The notes beneath the pieces were generated by a model that was not told the origin of the DNA, made no database searches, and saw nothing but the letters and a program-made list of their open reading frames with translations. Below are positions 1 to 7,470 of a DNA stretch of 35,968 nucleotides, one piece after another (position 1 is the first letter of the stretch; every line of letters starts with the position of its first letter). The translations under genes and the position numbers were made by a program. The stretch covers positions 1 through 35,968 of the forward strand of contig CAIWDB010000145.1 in assembly GCA_903911305.1 (NCBI GenBank), given 5' to 3'. Source of the DNA: an uncultured Methylococcaceae bacterium. GTDB lineage: Bacteria; Pseudomonadota; Gammaproteobacteria; Methylococcales; Methylococcaceae.

Positions 1-887
1 ACACTGCGCGTCAACCAAACATTACCGCCTATGGTCGAACCCGTCCCAATGGTGATTCTTCCGAGTATGGTAGCCCCGGCGTAGATCACCACATCGTCCT
101 CCACGATGGGATGTCTTGCGTTGCCTTTAAGCAACACGCCATTCTCGTCGGTCGGGAAACGCTTGGCCCCCAAGGTGACTGCTTGGTAAAGGCGCACTCG
201 CTGACCGATGATTGCGGTTTCGCCGATGACGACCCCAGTGCCGTGGTCGATGAAGAAACTGCCGTCTATTTGCGCTCCGGGATGGATGTCGATGCCGGTT
301 GTCGAATGGGCAAGTTCAGAAATCATGCGGGAGATTAAGGGCACACCCAACTGGAACAGTTCGTGCGCGATCCGGTAGTGGATGATCGCGGTGATGCCGG
401 GATAGCAAACCAGCACTTCGTCAACACTGGTCGCCGCCGGGTCGCCTTCATAGGCCGATTGAATGTCGCTGTCCAGCAAGGCGCGGATTTTGGGTAGGCG
501 CGATGCAAAGTTTTGGGTTATGGTTTTGGCGCGCTCATACTCATCCTTGCTTAATCCGTCCTGTCCAGAAAGGAATTGAAGCTCCAAGCGGACTTGTTCG
601 AACAATTTGCTTAATGTGACATCAAGCGTGTGACCGACGAAGTAGTGGGTCCCGCCCTCGGTGAAAGCAGGCAACCCTAAACGATTCGGGAAAAGCACGG
701 CGCTTAAGCCTTCTAAAATACTGGCTAGACTCTTGCGCGACGGTAGCCAGGGTGGCCTGTCCTTGCGCTGACGTTCTTCCAAGGAGTTCAGCCTCAACAC
801 CCCCAGTTCGGCGACAATCGAGTCAATATCAAAATGCAATTGCTTGTGGTGAGGGTGTCTGCTTATCTCTCTGACATTGCTGCTCAT
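1..887 (-). CDS. cysE: Serine O-acetyltransferase (EpsC/CysE type), 3' end cut by window edge
   Basis: Makes O-acetylserine from serine and acetyl-CoA, the first committed step of cysteine synthesis. Reading the minus strand from an ATG at 887 gives 295 residues open to the window edge. An N-terminal helical domain (about 1-190) is followed by left-handed beta-helix hexapeptide repeats from about residue 198. The repeats include [13 protein letters not shown] (212-224) with the catalytic-type His215, and GGNVWLT near 288-293. About 20 residues of the C-terminus are probably missing, so the tail that docks into cysteine synthase cannot be inspected. The start overlaps the cysK stop as ATGA, so the two are translationally coupled in one operon. 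From general knowledge, serine acetyltransferases are recurrent neighbours of family 2A encapsulin/cysteine desulfurase loci, which fits the genes at 4.7-8.4 kb. Confidence 0.93.
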   Translation of the reverse strand, partial: MSSNVREISRHPHHKQLHFDIDSIVAELGVLRLNSLEERQRKDRPPWLPSRKSLASILEGLSAVLFPNRLGLPAFTEGGTHYFVGHTLDVTLSKLFEQVRLELQFLSGQDGLSKDEYERAKTITQNFASRLPKIRALLDSDIQSAYEGDPAATSVDEVLVCYPGITAIIHYRIAHELFQLGVPLISRMISELAHSTTGIDIHPGAQIDGSFFIDHGTGVVIGETAIIGQRVRLYQAVTLGAKRFPTDENGVLLKGNARHPIVEDDVVIYAGATILGRITIGTGSTIGGNVWLTRS

Positions 888-1861
888 GATGCCAACCCGT
901 TGGAGTCGAATACGCCTTCAAACAAAACCGAACTTAAATAGCGCTCGCCAGAGTCGGGTAGGATCACTACGATGGTTTTACCTGAATTTTCAGGGCGTTG
1001 GGCAAGCCGCACTGCCACTGCGGTAGCCGCACCGCAGGAAATGCCAGACAATATGCCCTCTTCATGCGCCAAACGCCGCGCAAACAGGATCGCGTCCTCA
1101 TTGCTAACCTGTTCGATCTGATCGACCAAAGACAGGTCGAGTACATCCGGCACGAACCCGGCGCCAATACCCTGTATCTTATGAGGGCCGGGCTGTAATG
1201 GTTCGCCCTCACGATGTTGGGTCAAAATGGGGCTGGCCGATGGTTCAACCGCCACAGACACGATGGGCTTTTGCCGGGTCAGTTTAATGTAGCGCGAGAC
1301 CCCTGTGATTGTCCCGCCCGTACCTACGCCCGACACTAAAATATCAATCGCGCCATCGGTATCTTTCCAGATTTCCGGCCCAGTTGTATCTTCGTGTATG
1401 GCTGGGTTGGCAGGGTTTTTAAACTGCTGTAACAGAACATAGCGACTCGGATCAGATGCGGCAATTTCCTCAGCCTTGGCTATTGCACCCTTCATGCCCT
1501 TGGCACCTTCTGTCAATACTAACTTGGCTCCGTAAGCAATTAACAACTTGCGCCGTTCCAAACTCATGGTCTCGGGCATGGTCAATGTCAACGGAATGCC
1601 ACGGGCGGCGGCGACAAAAGCTAAAGCAATCCCGGTGTTGCCGCTGGTCGGCTCGACTAACTCCTTGCCTGGCCCTAGCAGCCCGCGCTTCTCCGCATCC
1701 CAGATCATCGCCGCGCCAATCCGGCACTTGACCGAATAGGCGGGATTACGGCCCTCAATCTTCGCCAATACGGTTGCGTCGGCCCCGTCAGTAATGCGGT
1801 TTAGCCTTACCAAGGGGGTGTGGCCTATGGAGCGGGAATTGTCTTCAAACCAATGTGTCAT
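884..1861 (-). CDS. cysK: Cysteine synthase A (O-acetylserine sulfhydrylase)
   Basis: A 325-residue PLP enzyme that converts O-acetylserine and sulfide to cysteine in the cytoplasm. The Schiff-base lysine lies in AYSVKCRIG (Lys45). The substrate-loop motif TSGNTG follows, the phosphate-binding GTGGTITG lies in the middle, and the C-terminal part carries [11 protein letters not shown]. Length and order match CysK rather than CysM or cystathionine beta-synthase. The ATG at 1861 is preceded by a good ribosome site (GGAGGA about 6 bases upstream). The stop overlaps the start of the downstream serine acetyltransferase gene, so the cysteine synthase complex is made from one message. It would feed cysteine to the encapsulated desulfurase encoded a few kilobases away. 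Confidence 0.96.
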   Translation of the reverse strand: MTHWFEDNSRSIGHTPLVRLNRITDGADATVLAKIEGRNPAYSVKCRIGAAMIWDAEKRGLLGPGKELVEPTSGNTGIALAFVAAARGIPLTLTMPETMSLERRKLLIAYGAKLVLTEGAKGMKGAIAKAEEIAASDPSRYVLLQQFKNPANPAIHEDTTGPEIWKDTDGAIDILVSGVGTGGTITGVSRYIKLTRQKPIVSVAVEPSASPILTQHREGEPLQPGPHKIQGIGAGFVPDVLDLSLVDQIEQVSNEDAILFARRLAHEEGILSGISCGAATAVAVRLAQRPENSGKTIVVILPDSGERYLSSVLFEGVFDSNGLAS

Positions 1862-1893
1862 GCTTATCCTCCAACTAAGTTTTAATTATTTTA

Positions 1894-1899
1894 ATTATA
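1894..1899 (-). promoter_or_regulatory. Candidate -10 box of the cysK-cysE promoter
   Basis: On the minus strand this reads TATAAT, a perfect sigma-70 -10 hexamer, about 32 bases before the cysK start. No convincing -35 hexamer lies 16-18 bases upstream. The region is very AT-rich, so a chance match is possible. Confidence 0.35.
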
Positions 1900-2186
1900 A
1901 GGTATTTTTTATATTATTTTAGATTCAATTAGCATAAACAAATTACTTTTTAGCGGTTGAGCAGTTAATATCTTTGTCAGCTTATTAGTGATAGATCGTT
2001 TACTAATCATTAATTGAGTATTTAATTCGTAAAAGGAATGTTTTATCGAAAACATAAAACAATGGTAAGGAATAAAACTGTAACAATATCATGCATCTTA
2101 AATCTCTTAAGCATATAAAAAATTCTGATAATGAATCTTATTGGTAATTATAATGGTAATTTAGTTATAAGCTAATAACATATATT

Positions 2187-2200
2187 ACCTATTAATAGGT
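2187..2200. promoter_or_regulatory. 14-bp perfect palindrome, possible operator
   Basis: ACCTATTAATAGGT is a perfect dyad centred about 66 bases before the start codon of the outer-membrane protein, in the likely promoter zone. Its size and position suit a dimeric regulator. No regulator can be assigned from the sequence, and AT-rich DNA gives such palindromes by chance. Confidence 0.3.
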
Positions 2201-2259
2201 TAATCTTGTTGTAAAATCGAAACTGACTTTAATTATTTCACAACAAAAGGCGGTTTTAT

Positions 2260-3186
2260 ATGAGTAGTAATAATAGCTTTACTCGCGTTGCTGGGTCATT
2301 TGGCATAGCCCTGGTTCTCACTGGTTTGATTCTGCCGGAGACAACATTGGCCCGGACTACTACGTCAAGCACTAGTGCCGAAATTCGGGCGTTGCGCGCC
2401 GAATTGGCTAGGACTAGAGCCGAGACAAAATCCGAAATTGATGCTTTGCGCACAGAATTATCAAAGACTCGCAACGAAACTAGGGTCGAAGCGCGACAGG
2501 TGGATCAAAAAATCCAACTCCATGAGCAGCAAGTGGACAAGAAGCTTGATGATGTCACAAAAGAGGAAAAAGTACATCGCAATTTGGTTTTCTTCCGGGG
2601 CGGGTACGCATCGCAGGCGGAATCCCGTAGCAATGAGCTGTTGATCAATAATCAGAATACCACCACATTGACTCCAGGCCATGAAGGTAACACGAATGGA
2701 TGGTATGTCGGTGCTGGATTTGATTTCAACCTGACACCAAACGTCTGGGGGCTGTGGAATGGGGCAGAAGTCGATGCTGAATTGATGTTCGAATATAAGG
2801 ATTTTGGTGCCACTTACAATGAATTGGTGAGTTTTGTCAGTCCGCTTACCATCAAGAATAACATCTCGATTTTCGCTTTGACGGCTTCACCGAAAATTAA
2901 ATTCACCGGGTTGGGCGATTTCAAACCATGGATTATTCCATTTGGATTGGGAATGTATGTCATCAATCCACCATCCAGCGGTGTCACGTATTTAAATCCA
3001 GGCGTGGTGTTTGGTGTCGGTGGTGAATATAAAATATGGAATGATTGGTATGTCGGAGCCGACTTTCGCTATAATGTAACCGGTAATAATTTTGGCTATA
3101 GGGCAGTATCAAATGGCAAAACCGTGCTTAATAGCACATCAATTGATGGGCTTACGGCGGGCGGTTATTTTGGCTTCGGATTCTAG
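2260..3186 (+). CDS. Outer-membrane beta-barrel protein with N-terminal coiled coil
   Basis: 308 residues with three visible parts. A signal peptide (about 1-31) ends near TTLA. A charged heptad-like coiled coil (about 38-95) is rich in alternating Arg/Glu/Ala/Leu. A barrel domain of about 200 residues then shows alternating aromatic/hydrophobic strands and ends in GYFGFGF. The terminal Phe is the usual signal for the Bam assembly machinery. This is the general plan of OmpA-like barrels or small porins with a periplasmic trimerising coiled coil. It lies on the opposite strand inside the cysteine/encapsulin locus, between cysK and ald, with its own upstream region. Its substrate is unknown and a role in sulfur metabolism is only suggested by position. 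Confidence 0.75.
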   Translation: MSSNNSFTRVAGSFGIALVLTGLILPETTLARTTTSSTSAEIRALRAELARTRAETKSEIDALRTELSKTRNETRVEARQVDQKIQLHEQQVDKKLDDVTKEEKVHRNLVFFRGGYASQAESRSNELLINNQNTTTLTPGHEGNTNGWYVGAGFDFNLTPNVWGLWNGAEVDAELMFEYKDFGATYNELVSFVSPLTIKNNISIFALTASPKIKFTGLGDFKPWIIPFGLGMYVINPPSSGVTYLNPGVVFGVGGEYKIWNDWYVGADFRYNVTGNNFGYRAVSNGKTVLNSTSIDGLTAGGYFGFGF

Positions 3187-3240
3187 GGTTGGTCAAGAAT
3201 GAAATTGCTTAACTAAAACAATCGACCAACAGTCAATTTA

Positions 3241-3265
3241 TCAGGGTGCGCAACCTGCACCCTGA
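3241..3265. terminator. Hairpin between convergent outer-membrane protein and ald genes
   Basis: TCAGGGTGC pairs with GCACCCTGA across a 7-base loop between two convergent genes, the usual place for a shared bidirectional terminator. Neither flank has a clear T-tract, so efficient intrinsic termination is uncertain. Confidence 0.45.
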
Positions 3266-3292
3266 TGCAACTTACCCACTTTAGAGGCACCA

Positions 3293-4408
3293 TTATTGGA
3301 CGAATGATTCCGGGTCATGGAAATCAAATCCAAATGCTTCGGCGACCCCATGATAGGTCACTTTGCCGTCCACGATGTTAAGCCCCTTACGCAATGCCGC
3401 GTTATCCCGAAGTGCCTGTTTCCATCCTTTGTTGGCAAGTTCCAATACATAAGGGAAGGTTGCATTGGTCAGTGCCAACGTGGAGGTTCGGGGAACCCCT
3501 CCCGGCATGTTGGCGACGCCGTAATGGATAATTCCACCCACTATATAGATCGGGTTTTCATGGGTTGTTGCATGGATTGTTTCGACACAACCACCCTGAT
3601 CAATGGCAACATCCACAATGACCGCACCGGGCCGCATGGTCTTTAAATCTTCCTTGCGAATTAGCCTAGGGGCGGTCGCACCGTGGATGAGAACCCCGCC
3701 GATGACTAAATCAGCCGCGGCGATTTGCTGCAATACATTATGACGGTTGGAAAAAATCAATTGCACATTGGCAGGCATTACATCGCTTAGGTAGCGCAAA
3801 CGATCCAACGACACGTCAAGGATCACCACCCGTGCACCCATGCCAGCCGCGATCTTTGCAGCATTGGTCCCAACCACGCCGCCGCCAAGGATGACCACTT
3901 TGGCCGGCTTGACACCGGGTACGCCGCCCAACAGCAAGCCGCGTCCGCCGTGTACCTTTTCCAAGTACTTAGCCCCTTCTTGCACCGCCATTCGTCCAGC
4001 AACTTCCGACATGGGGGTTAATAAGGGCAGTTCGTGTGAAGGTAGTTCGACCGTCTCATAGGCGATGCAGATTGCGCCAGAGTCAATGTGGGCTTGGGTC
4101 AGCCGACGGTCGGCAGCAAAATGGAAATAGGTGAACACAGTTTGACCCGCTTTAATCCTCGCCCATTCCGGCTCGATAGGCTCCTTGACCTTGACGATGA
4201 GTTCCGCATTGGCCCAAACCGAGTCTGCGCTGGAACCAATGCTTGCCCCAACTGCGGTGTATTGTTCGTCGAGGAATCCGCTGCCAAGTCCGGCACCTTG
4301 TTCCACGATAACCTCGTGACCCGCTGCAACCAGTGCTTCGGCACCCGCCGGGACAAGCGAAATGCGGTTTTCGTTGGTTTTGATCTCTTTAGGTATGCCG
4401 ATTTTCAT
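3293..4408 (-). CDS. ald: Alanine dehydrogenase
   Basis: NAD-dependent interconversion of L-alanine with pyruvate, ammonia and NADH. From the ATG at 4408 the protein is 371 residues, the standard length. The open frame extends 15 codons further upstream (to 4453) but that segment is not family-like. It begins MKIGIPKEIK, has the pyruvate-binding Lys75 and catalytic His96 (TYFHFAAD), and a Rossmann signature GGGVVG at 175-180. It lies about 270 bases downstream of the cysteine desulfurase, same strand. Alanine is the carbon product of cysteine desulfurase, so this enzyme can plausibly recycle it. That link is an inference from neighbourhood and chemistry. No strong ribosome site is visible before either start. 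Confidence 0.93.
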   Translation of the reverse strand: MKIGIPKEIKTNENRISLVPAGAEALVAAGHEVIVEQGAGLGSGFLDEQYTAVGASIGSSADSVWANAELIVKVKEPIEPEWARIKAGQTVFTYFHFAADRRLTQAHIDSGAICIAYETVELPSHELPLLTPMSEVAGRMAVQEGAKYLEKVHGGRGLLLGGVPGVKPAKVVILGGGVVGTNAAKIAAGMGARVVILDVSLDRLRYLSDVMPANVQLIFSNRHNVLQQIAAADLVIGGVLIHGATAPRLIRKEDLKTMRPGAVIVDVAIDQGGCVETIHATTHENPIYIVGGIIHYGVANMPGGVPRTSTLALTNATFPYVLELANKGWKQALRDNAALRKGLNIVDGKVTYHGVAEAFGFDFHDPESFVQ

Positions 4409-4628
4409 AGGGGTTCGTACTCGATAAGTGAATGATTCGTGATGGATATCCAATCATGCAGCAACAAATAAGCCATCAGTTGCATGGCTGGCAATCTATC
4501 CAATGAATGATACGCATAAAATGGATTGATCGCAGGAATTCAGTCTAGTTGGAAGTCTTGAATGAGTGGGCAAGCTTATCAATGGCATAAAACCAATCAT
4601 GCTGGTGCTGGTCGTATGGCATCCACGC

Positions 4629-4660
4629 AAACCTGATCGATTTAAAAACTGATCAGGTTT
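4629..4660. repeat. 10-bp perfect hairpin between desulfurase and ald
   Basis: AAACCTGATC and GATCAGGTTT form a perfect 10-bp stem with a 12-base loop, immediately after the desulfurase stop codon. There is no T-tract on the minus strand. It may be an mRNA 3'-end or processing element, or a weak terminator separating ald from the genes upstream. Confidence 0.4.
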
Positions 4661-4677
4661 GGCGGATGTCCGATGGC

Positions 4678-6297
4678 CTAGCCGCCCCTCGTGCTGCGGA
4701 TTTTCAGCAAGGCGGCGACGAGCCGGTCAATGTCCTCGCAGGTGTTGTAAAGCGCGAGCGATGCGCGAACCGTTGCTTCCACACCAAAGCGGCGCAGAAT
4801 GGGTTGGGCGCAGTGGTGCCCCGCGCGCACGGCAATGCCCTCGCGATCCAATGCCTTGCCGACTTCCACGCTCTCGAACCCGGCTAGGGTGAACGACAGA
4901 ACCCCTGCCTTCTCTTTTGCTGTGCCGTAGATGTGCAACCCTGGCACTTGGTTTAGCAAGCCAGTGGCGTATTCCAGCAACACATGCTCGTAGCGGGTGA
5001 TGTTTTCCATGCCGACACGGTCTAGGTAGTCAATGGCGGCACCCAGTCCCACCGCGTCGGCGATGTTGCCGGTTCCCGCCTCAAATCGGGCCGGTGCGGG
5101 ATGGTAGACCGTTTTCTCAAAGGTGACATCCACGATCATATTGCCGCCGCCTTGCCACGGCGGGGTTTCATTCAGCAAGTCCTCCTTGCCGTAGACCGCG
5201 CCGATGCCAGTGGGGGCAAACATCTTGTGGCCGGAGAAGACAAACCAGTCGCAGTCCAACTCCTGCACGTCAATGCGCTTGTGCGGGACACTTTGCGCAC
5301 CATCCAGCAGCACCCGCGCCCCATGGCGGTGGGCCATGGCGATCATCTCCCTTGCCGGGGTGATCGTACCCAAGGCATTTGACACATGGGTGATCGACAC
5401 GATCTTGGTGCGGGCGTTCAGCAGCTTTTCATATTCCTCCAAGATGACTTGGCCCGAGTCGTCCACTGGGGCGACGCGAAGCACTGCGCCCTTTTCGGCG
5501 CACAGTTGCTGCCACGGCACTATGTTGGCGTGATGCTCCAGCCAAGTAATGACGATTTCATCGTCTTTGCCCACATAACGGTGTCCCCAGCTTTTCGCCA
5601 CCAAGTTAATGCCCTCGGTGGACCCGCGCACGAAAATTATGTTGCGAGGTGAAGGTGCGTTGACGAAGCGCCGCACCTTTTCCCGCGCACCCTCGTAGGC
5701 ATCCTCGGATCGCGCCGCCAGTTCATGCGCAGCGCGATGGATGTTGGAGTTTTCATGCTCGTAAAAGTAACTGATCCGGTCAATGACGGACTGCGGCTTT
5801 TGGGTGGTCGCGCCGTTATCTAGCCAGACTAGCGGCTTACCGTGGACTTCTTCACTGAGGATGGGGAAGTCCCGACGCACCGCATGAGGATCGAAGGGTC
5901 GGGCATCCGTGGTCAGTCCGGGGACACCATCGCCTAGTGCAAGGGTGTGCGAACTGGGAATCTCCGGGGCTGGCGCAGGCGACGCTTGGCCCGGGTCTAG
6001 GAAGTAAAAGCCAGGTACGACCAATGACGACGGCAGCGCCCTTAGCTCAGCCTCGGTGGGCGCTGCCGATGCCGGTAGGCGGACATCCGCCGGGGCGGAT
6101 TGAACGCCAGGGATGCCCGTTGTATTTAACAATTCGCTGGCCGGCGCCTTGGGATAAGCATCTTGGGGATGACCGGGCAAGGCTGCAAACAGTTCGTTGG
6201 CAAGCCTTGCAATCAGTTCCGGGTCGGGCAAGCCCGACCCAATGCCGACAGGTTCACCGATTGTGGAGTAAGTTCCGATGGGAATGGCAGTGGTCAT
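4678..6297 (-). CDS. Cysteine desulfurase (SufS-like) with disordered encapsulin-targeting N-terminus
   Basis: PLP enzyme releasing sulfane sulfur from cysteine and yielding alanine. Residues about 136-539 are a class V SufS/CsdA catalytic domain, with PLP Lys358 (SGHKMF) and persulfide Cys496 (RAGHHCAQP). Residues 1-135 are a Pro/Ala/Gly-rich, probably disordered extension absent from ordinary SufS. It holds an amphipathic motif at 24-41 (PDPELIARLANELFAALP), PTEAELRALP at 80-89, GFYFLDPG at 96-103 and ARPFDP at 132-137. Such extensions are the known cargo signal for family 2A encapsulins, whose shell gene lies just upstream. It starts 12 bases after the disordered protein gene, with AAGGAG before the ATG. 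No sufBCD or sufE is present, so a sulfur-storage role is likelier than Fe-S assembly. The extension seems shorter than the roughly 225 residues I recall for characterised examples. Confidence 0.94.
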   Translation of the reverse strand: MTTAIPIGTYSTIGEPVGIGSGLPDPELIARLANELFAALPGHPQDAYPKAPASELLNTTGIPGVQSAPADVRLPASAAPTEAELRALPSSLVVPGFYFLDPGQASPAPAPEIPSSHTLALGDGVPGLTTDARPFDPHAVRRDFPILSEEVHGKPLVWLDNGATTQKPQSVIDRISYFYEHENSNIHRAAHELAARSEDAYEGAREKVRRFVNAPSPRNIIFVRGSTEGINLVAKSWGHRYVGKDDEIVITWLEHHANIVPWQQLCAEKGAVLRVAPVDDSGQVILEEYEKLLNARTKIVSITHVSNALGTITPAREMIAMAHRHGARVLLDGAQSVPHKRIDVQELDCDWFVFSGHKMFAPTGIGAVYGKEDLLNETPPWQGGGNMIVDVTFEKTVYHPAPARFEAGTGNIADAVGLGAAIDYLDRVGMENITRYEHVLLEYATGLLNQVPGLHIYGTAKEKAGVLSFTLAGFESVEVGKALDREGIAVRAGHHCAQPILRRFGVEATVRASLALYNTCEDIDRLVAALLKIRSTRGG

Positions 6298-6309
6298 GTC
6301 AGTTCTCCT

Positions 6310-7470
6310 TTAGCCTAGCCCTACCCCAGAGATGCCTGGCGGCGAGGCATTGTCTACCCGGAATGGGTGACTGGTCGCCTCTTGGCCGGGCACGGCGGTG
6401 GGTGCGCCGCTCGTTGGCTCTTGCCCCGCGCTTGAAGGATGATCGAAGCCATCACTACCCGTCAGACGAGAATCGAAAGGGTAGGCGCTGGTTTCTACAT
6501 CAGACAATCCGAAGGGGTAGCCAAATGTTTCTGATCCCAAGTTGGATGCACCGAGGACTTCGGGCAAATCGCTGCCGTAATGCGGCCCAGCTTCTTCGAG
6601 GAAATAAAATGATGAAGCCGATGGCTCACCCCCCAAAGGCGGCAGGCCCGGCCCGCCGACAGACCCGCGCGGGCCTGACTCGACGGCGGGGGCCGCTGCT
6701 GCCAGCGGAGGAACATCCGCCACGGGTGGCAAGGTCCCAGTTTCCTGTTGAAAGGAAGCGGGGGGGACGGGGGTGGGCGAGGTAGAACCGCCGCCAAGCT
6801 GAACCGGGGTTGTGTCCGGTGTCAGTTCAGGGCGAAAGGCAAACGGCGCGGGTACAGACGAGCCCCCGGCTCTGGTTAGCCCATCCGTGCCAACTGGCAA
6901 GGCAGACACCGAACGCAAACTAGGTTCGGCTGGCTGGGCAAACGCGGATGGGGGCGACGGGGAAGTCGGCAATGCGCCGGCCTCTAGCTTGGAGGCAGAC
7001 GACGGGCCTATGCCCACCGCCGCGCCGGGGAGTGCGGTTCCTTCCGGCTCCAAGAAATAGTAGGACGGCTCGCCGGACGGATTCGCCGCAGTCGTAGGCG
7101 AGGCCACACCGCCGATGCCAGACAGCGATGCGGGTGCGGCGCGCAGTTCCGCGTCAGTCGGCGGCGCAAACCCGGATGTCGGCGGCACGTAGCCAGCGGC
7201 TGGTTGTGTTGCGATTTCTCCGCCGTGGACTGGGATGATGGCGGGCAACGCCGAAGCCGGCGGCGCTGCCTGCACATCGGCGGCGGTGCCGGGGACGGTG
7301 GGCCGTCCCGGTAGGGCAGAGAATAATGCATTCGCCAATTGCGCTATCGTTTGTGCGTCCGGTAGCCCGAAGACTGCCGGGTTGTCCGCAACGACGGGCG
7401 CACCGCCCAACTCACCCTGCGCACCCGGCACGCCTAAGTTTGCTGAGGATAAGGGATTACTTGTACTCAT
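6310..7470 (-). CDS. Disordered stand-alone protein carrying encapsulin cargo motifs
   Basis: 386 residues, extremely rich in Pro, Ala, Gly, Ser and Thr, with no predicted fold, signal peptide or membrane segment. It repeats the motif set of the desulfurase extension. An amphipathic motif spans 36-54 (GLPDAQTIAQLANALFSAL), and PPTDAELRAAPAS spans 103-115. There are two copies of the aromatic box, YYFLEPEG at 137-144 and FYFLEEAG at 288-295. Three PF boxes lie near the C-terminus (GYPFG 317-321, AYPFD 329-333, HPF 368-370). No catalytic domain follows. It sits between shell and desulfurase genes, overlaps the shell gene by 14 bases and precedes the desulfurase by 12. I infer a scaffold, linker or second cargo that binds the inner shell at several points, perhaps derived from a duplicated desulfurase extension. 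I do not recognise a named family for it. Confidence 0.85.
   Translation of the reverse strand: MSTSNPLSSANLGVPGAQGELGGAPVVADNPAVFGLPDAQTIAQLANALFSALPGRPTVPGTAADVQAAPPASALPAIIPVHGGEIATQPAAGYVPPTSGFAPPTDAELRAAPASLSGIGGVASPTTAANPSGEPSYYFLEPEGTALPGAAVGIGPSSASKLEAGALPTSPSPPSAFAQPAEPSLRSVSALPVGTDGLTRAGGSSVPAPFAFRPELTPDTTPVQLGGGSTSPTPVPPASFQQETGTLPPVADVPPLAAAAPAVESGPRGSVGGPGLPPLGGEPSASSFYFLEEAGPHYGSDLPEVLGASNLGSETFGYPFGLSDVETSAYPFDSRLTGSDGFDHPSSAGQEPTSGAPTAVPGQEATSHPFRVDNASPPGISGVGLG

Larger units (their letters stand above)
1862..2259. other. AT-rich divergent intergenic region
   Basis: About 400 bases without a gene, markedly richer in A and T than its neighbours, between the divergently transcribed cysK-cysE operon and the outer-membrane protein gene. 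It should hold both promoters. Visible elements are a TATAAT on the minus strand (1894-1899), a perfect 14-bp palindrome (2187-2200), and an AAGGCGG-like ribosome site just before 2260. Confidence 0.5.

Noticed and set aside
4678-6297. Desulfurase as part of an Fe-S (suf) operon
   Set aside because: No sufB, sufC, sufD or sufE nearby, and the cargo-type extension and shell gene point to the encapsulin system.
5937-6785. 282-codon plus-strand frame
   Set aside because: Long only because the opposite strand is Pro/Ala/Gly rich. Composition is unlike a real protein.
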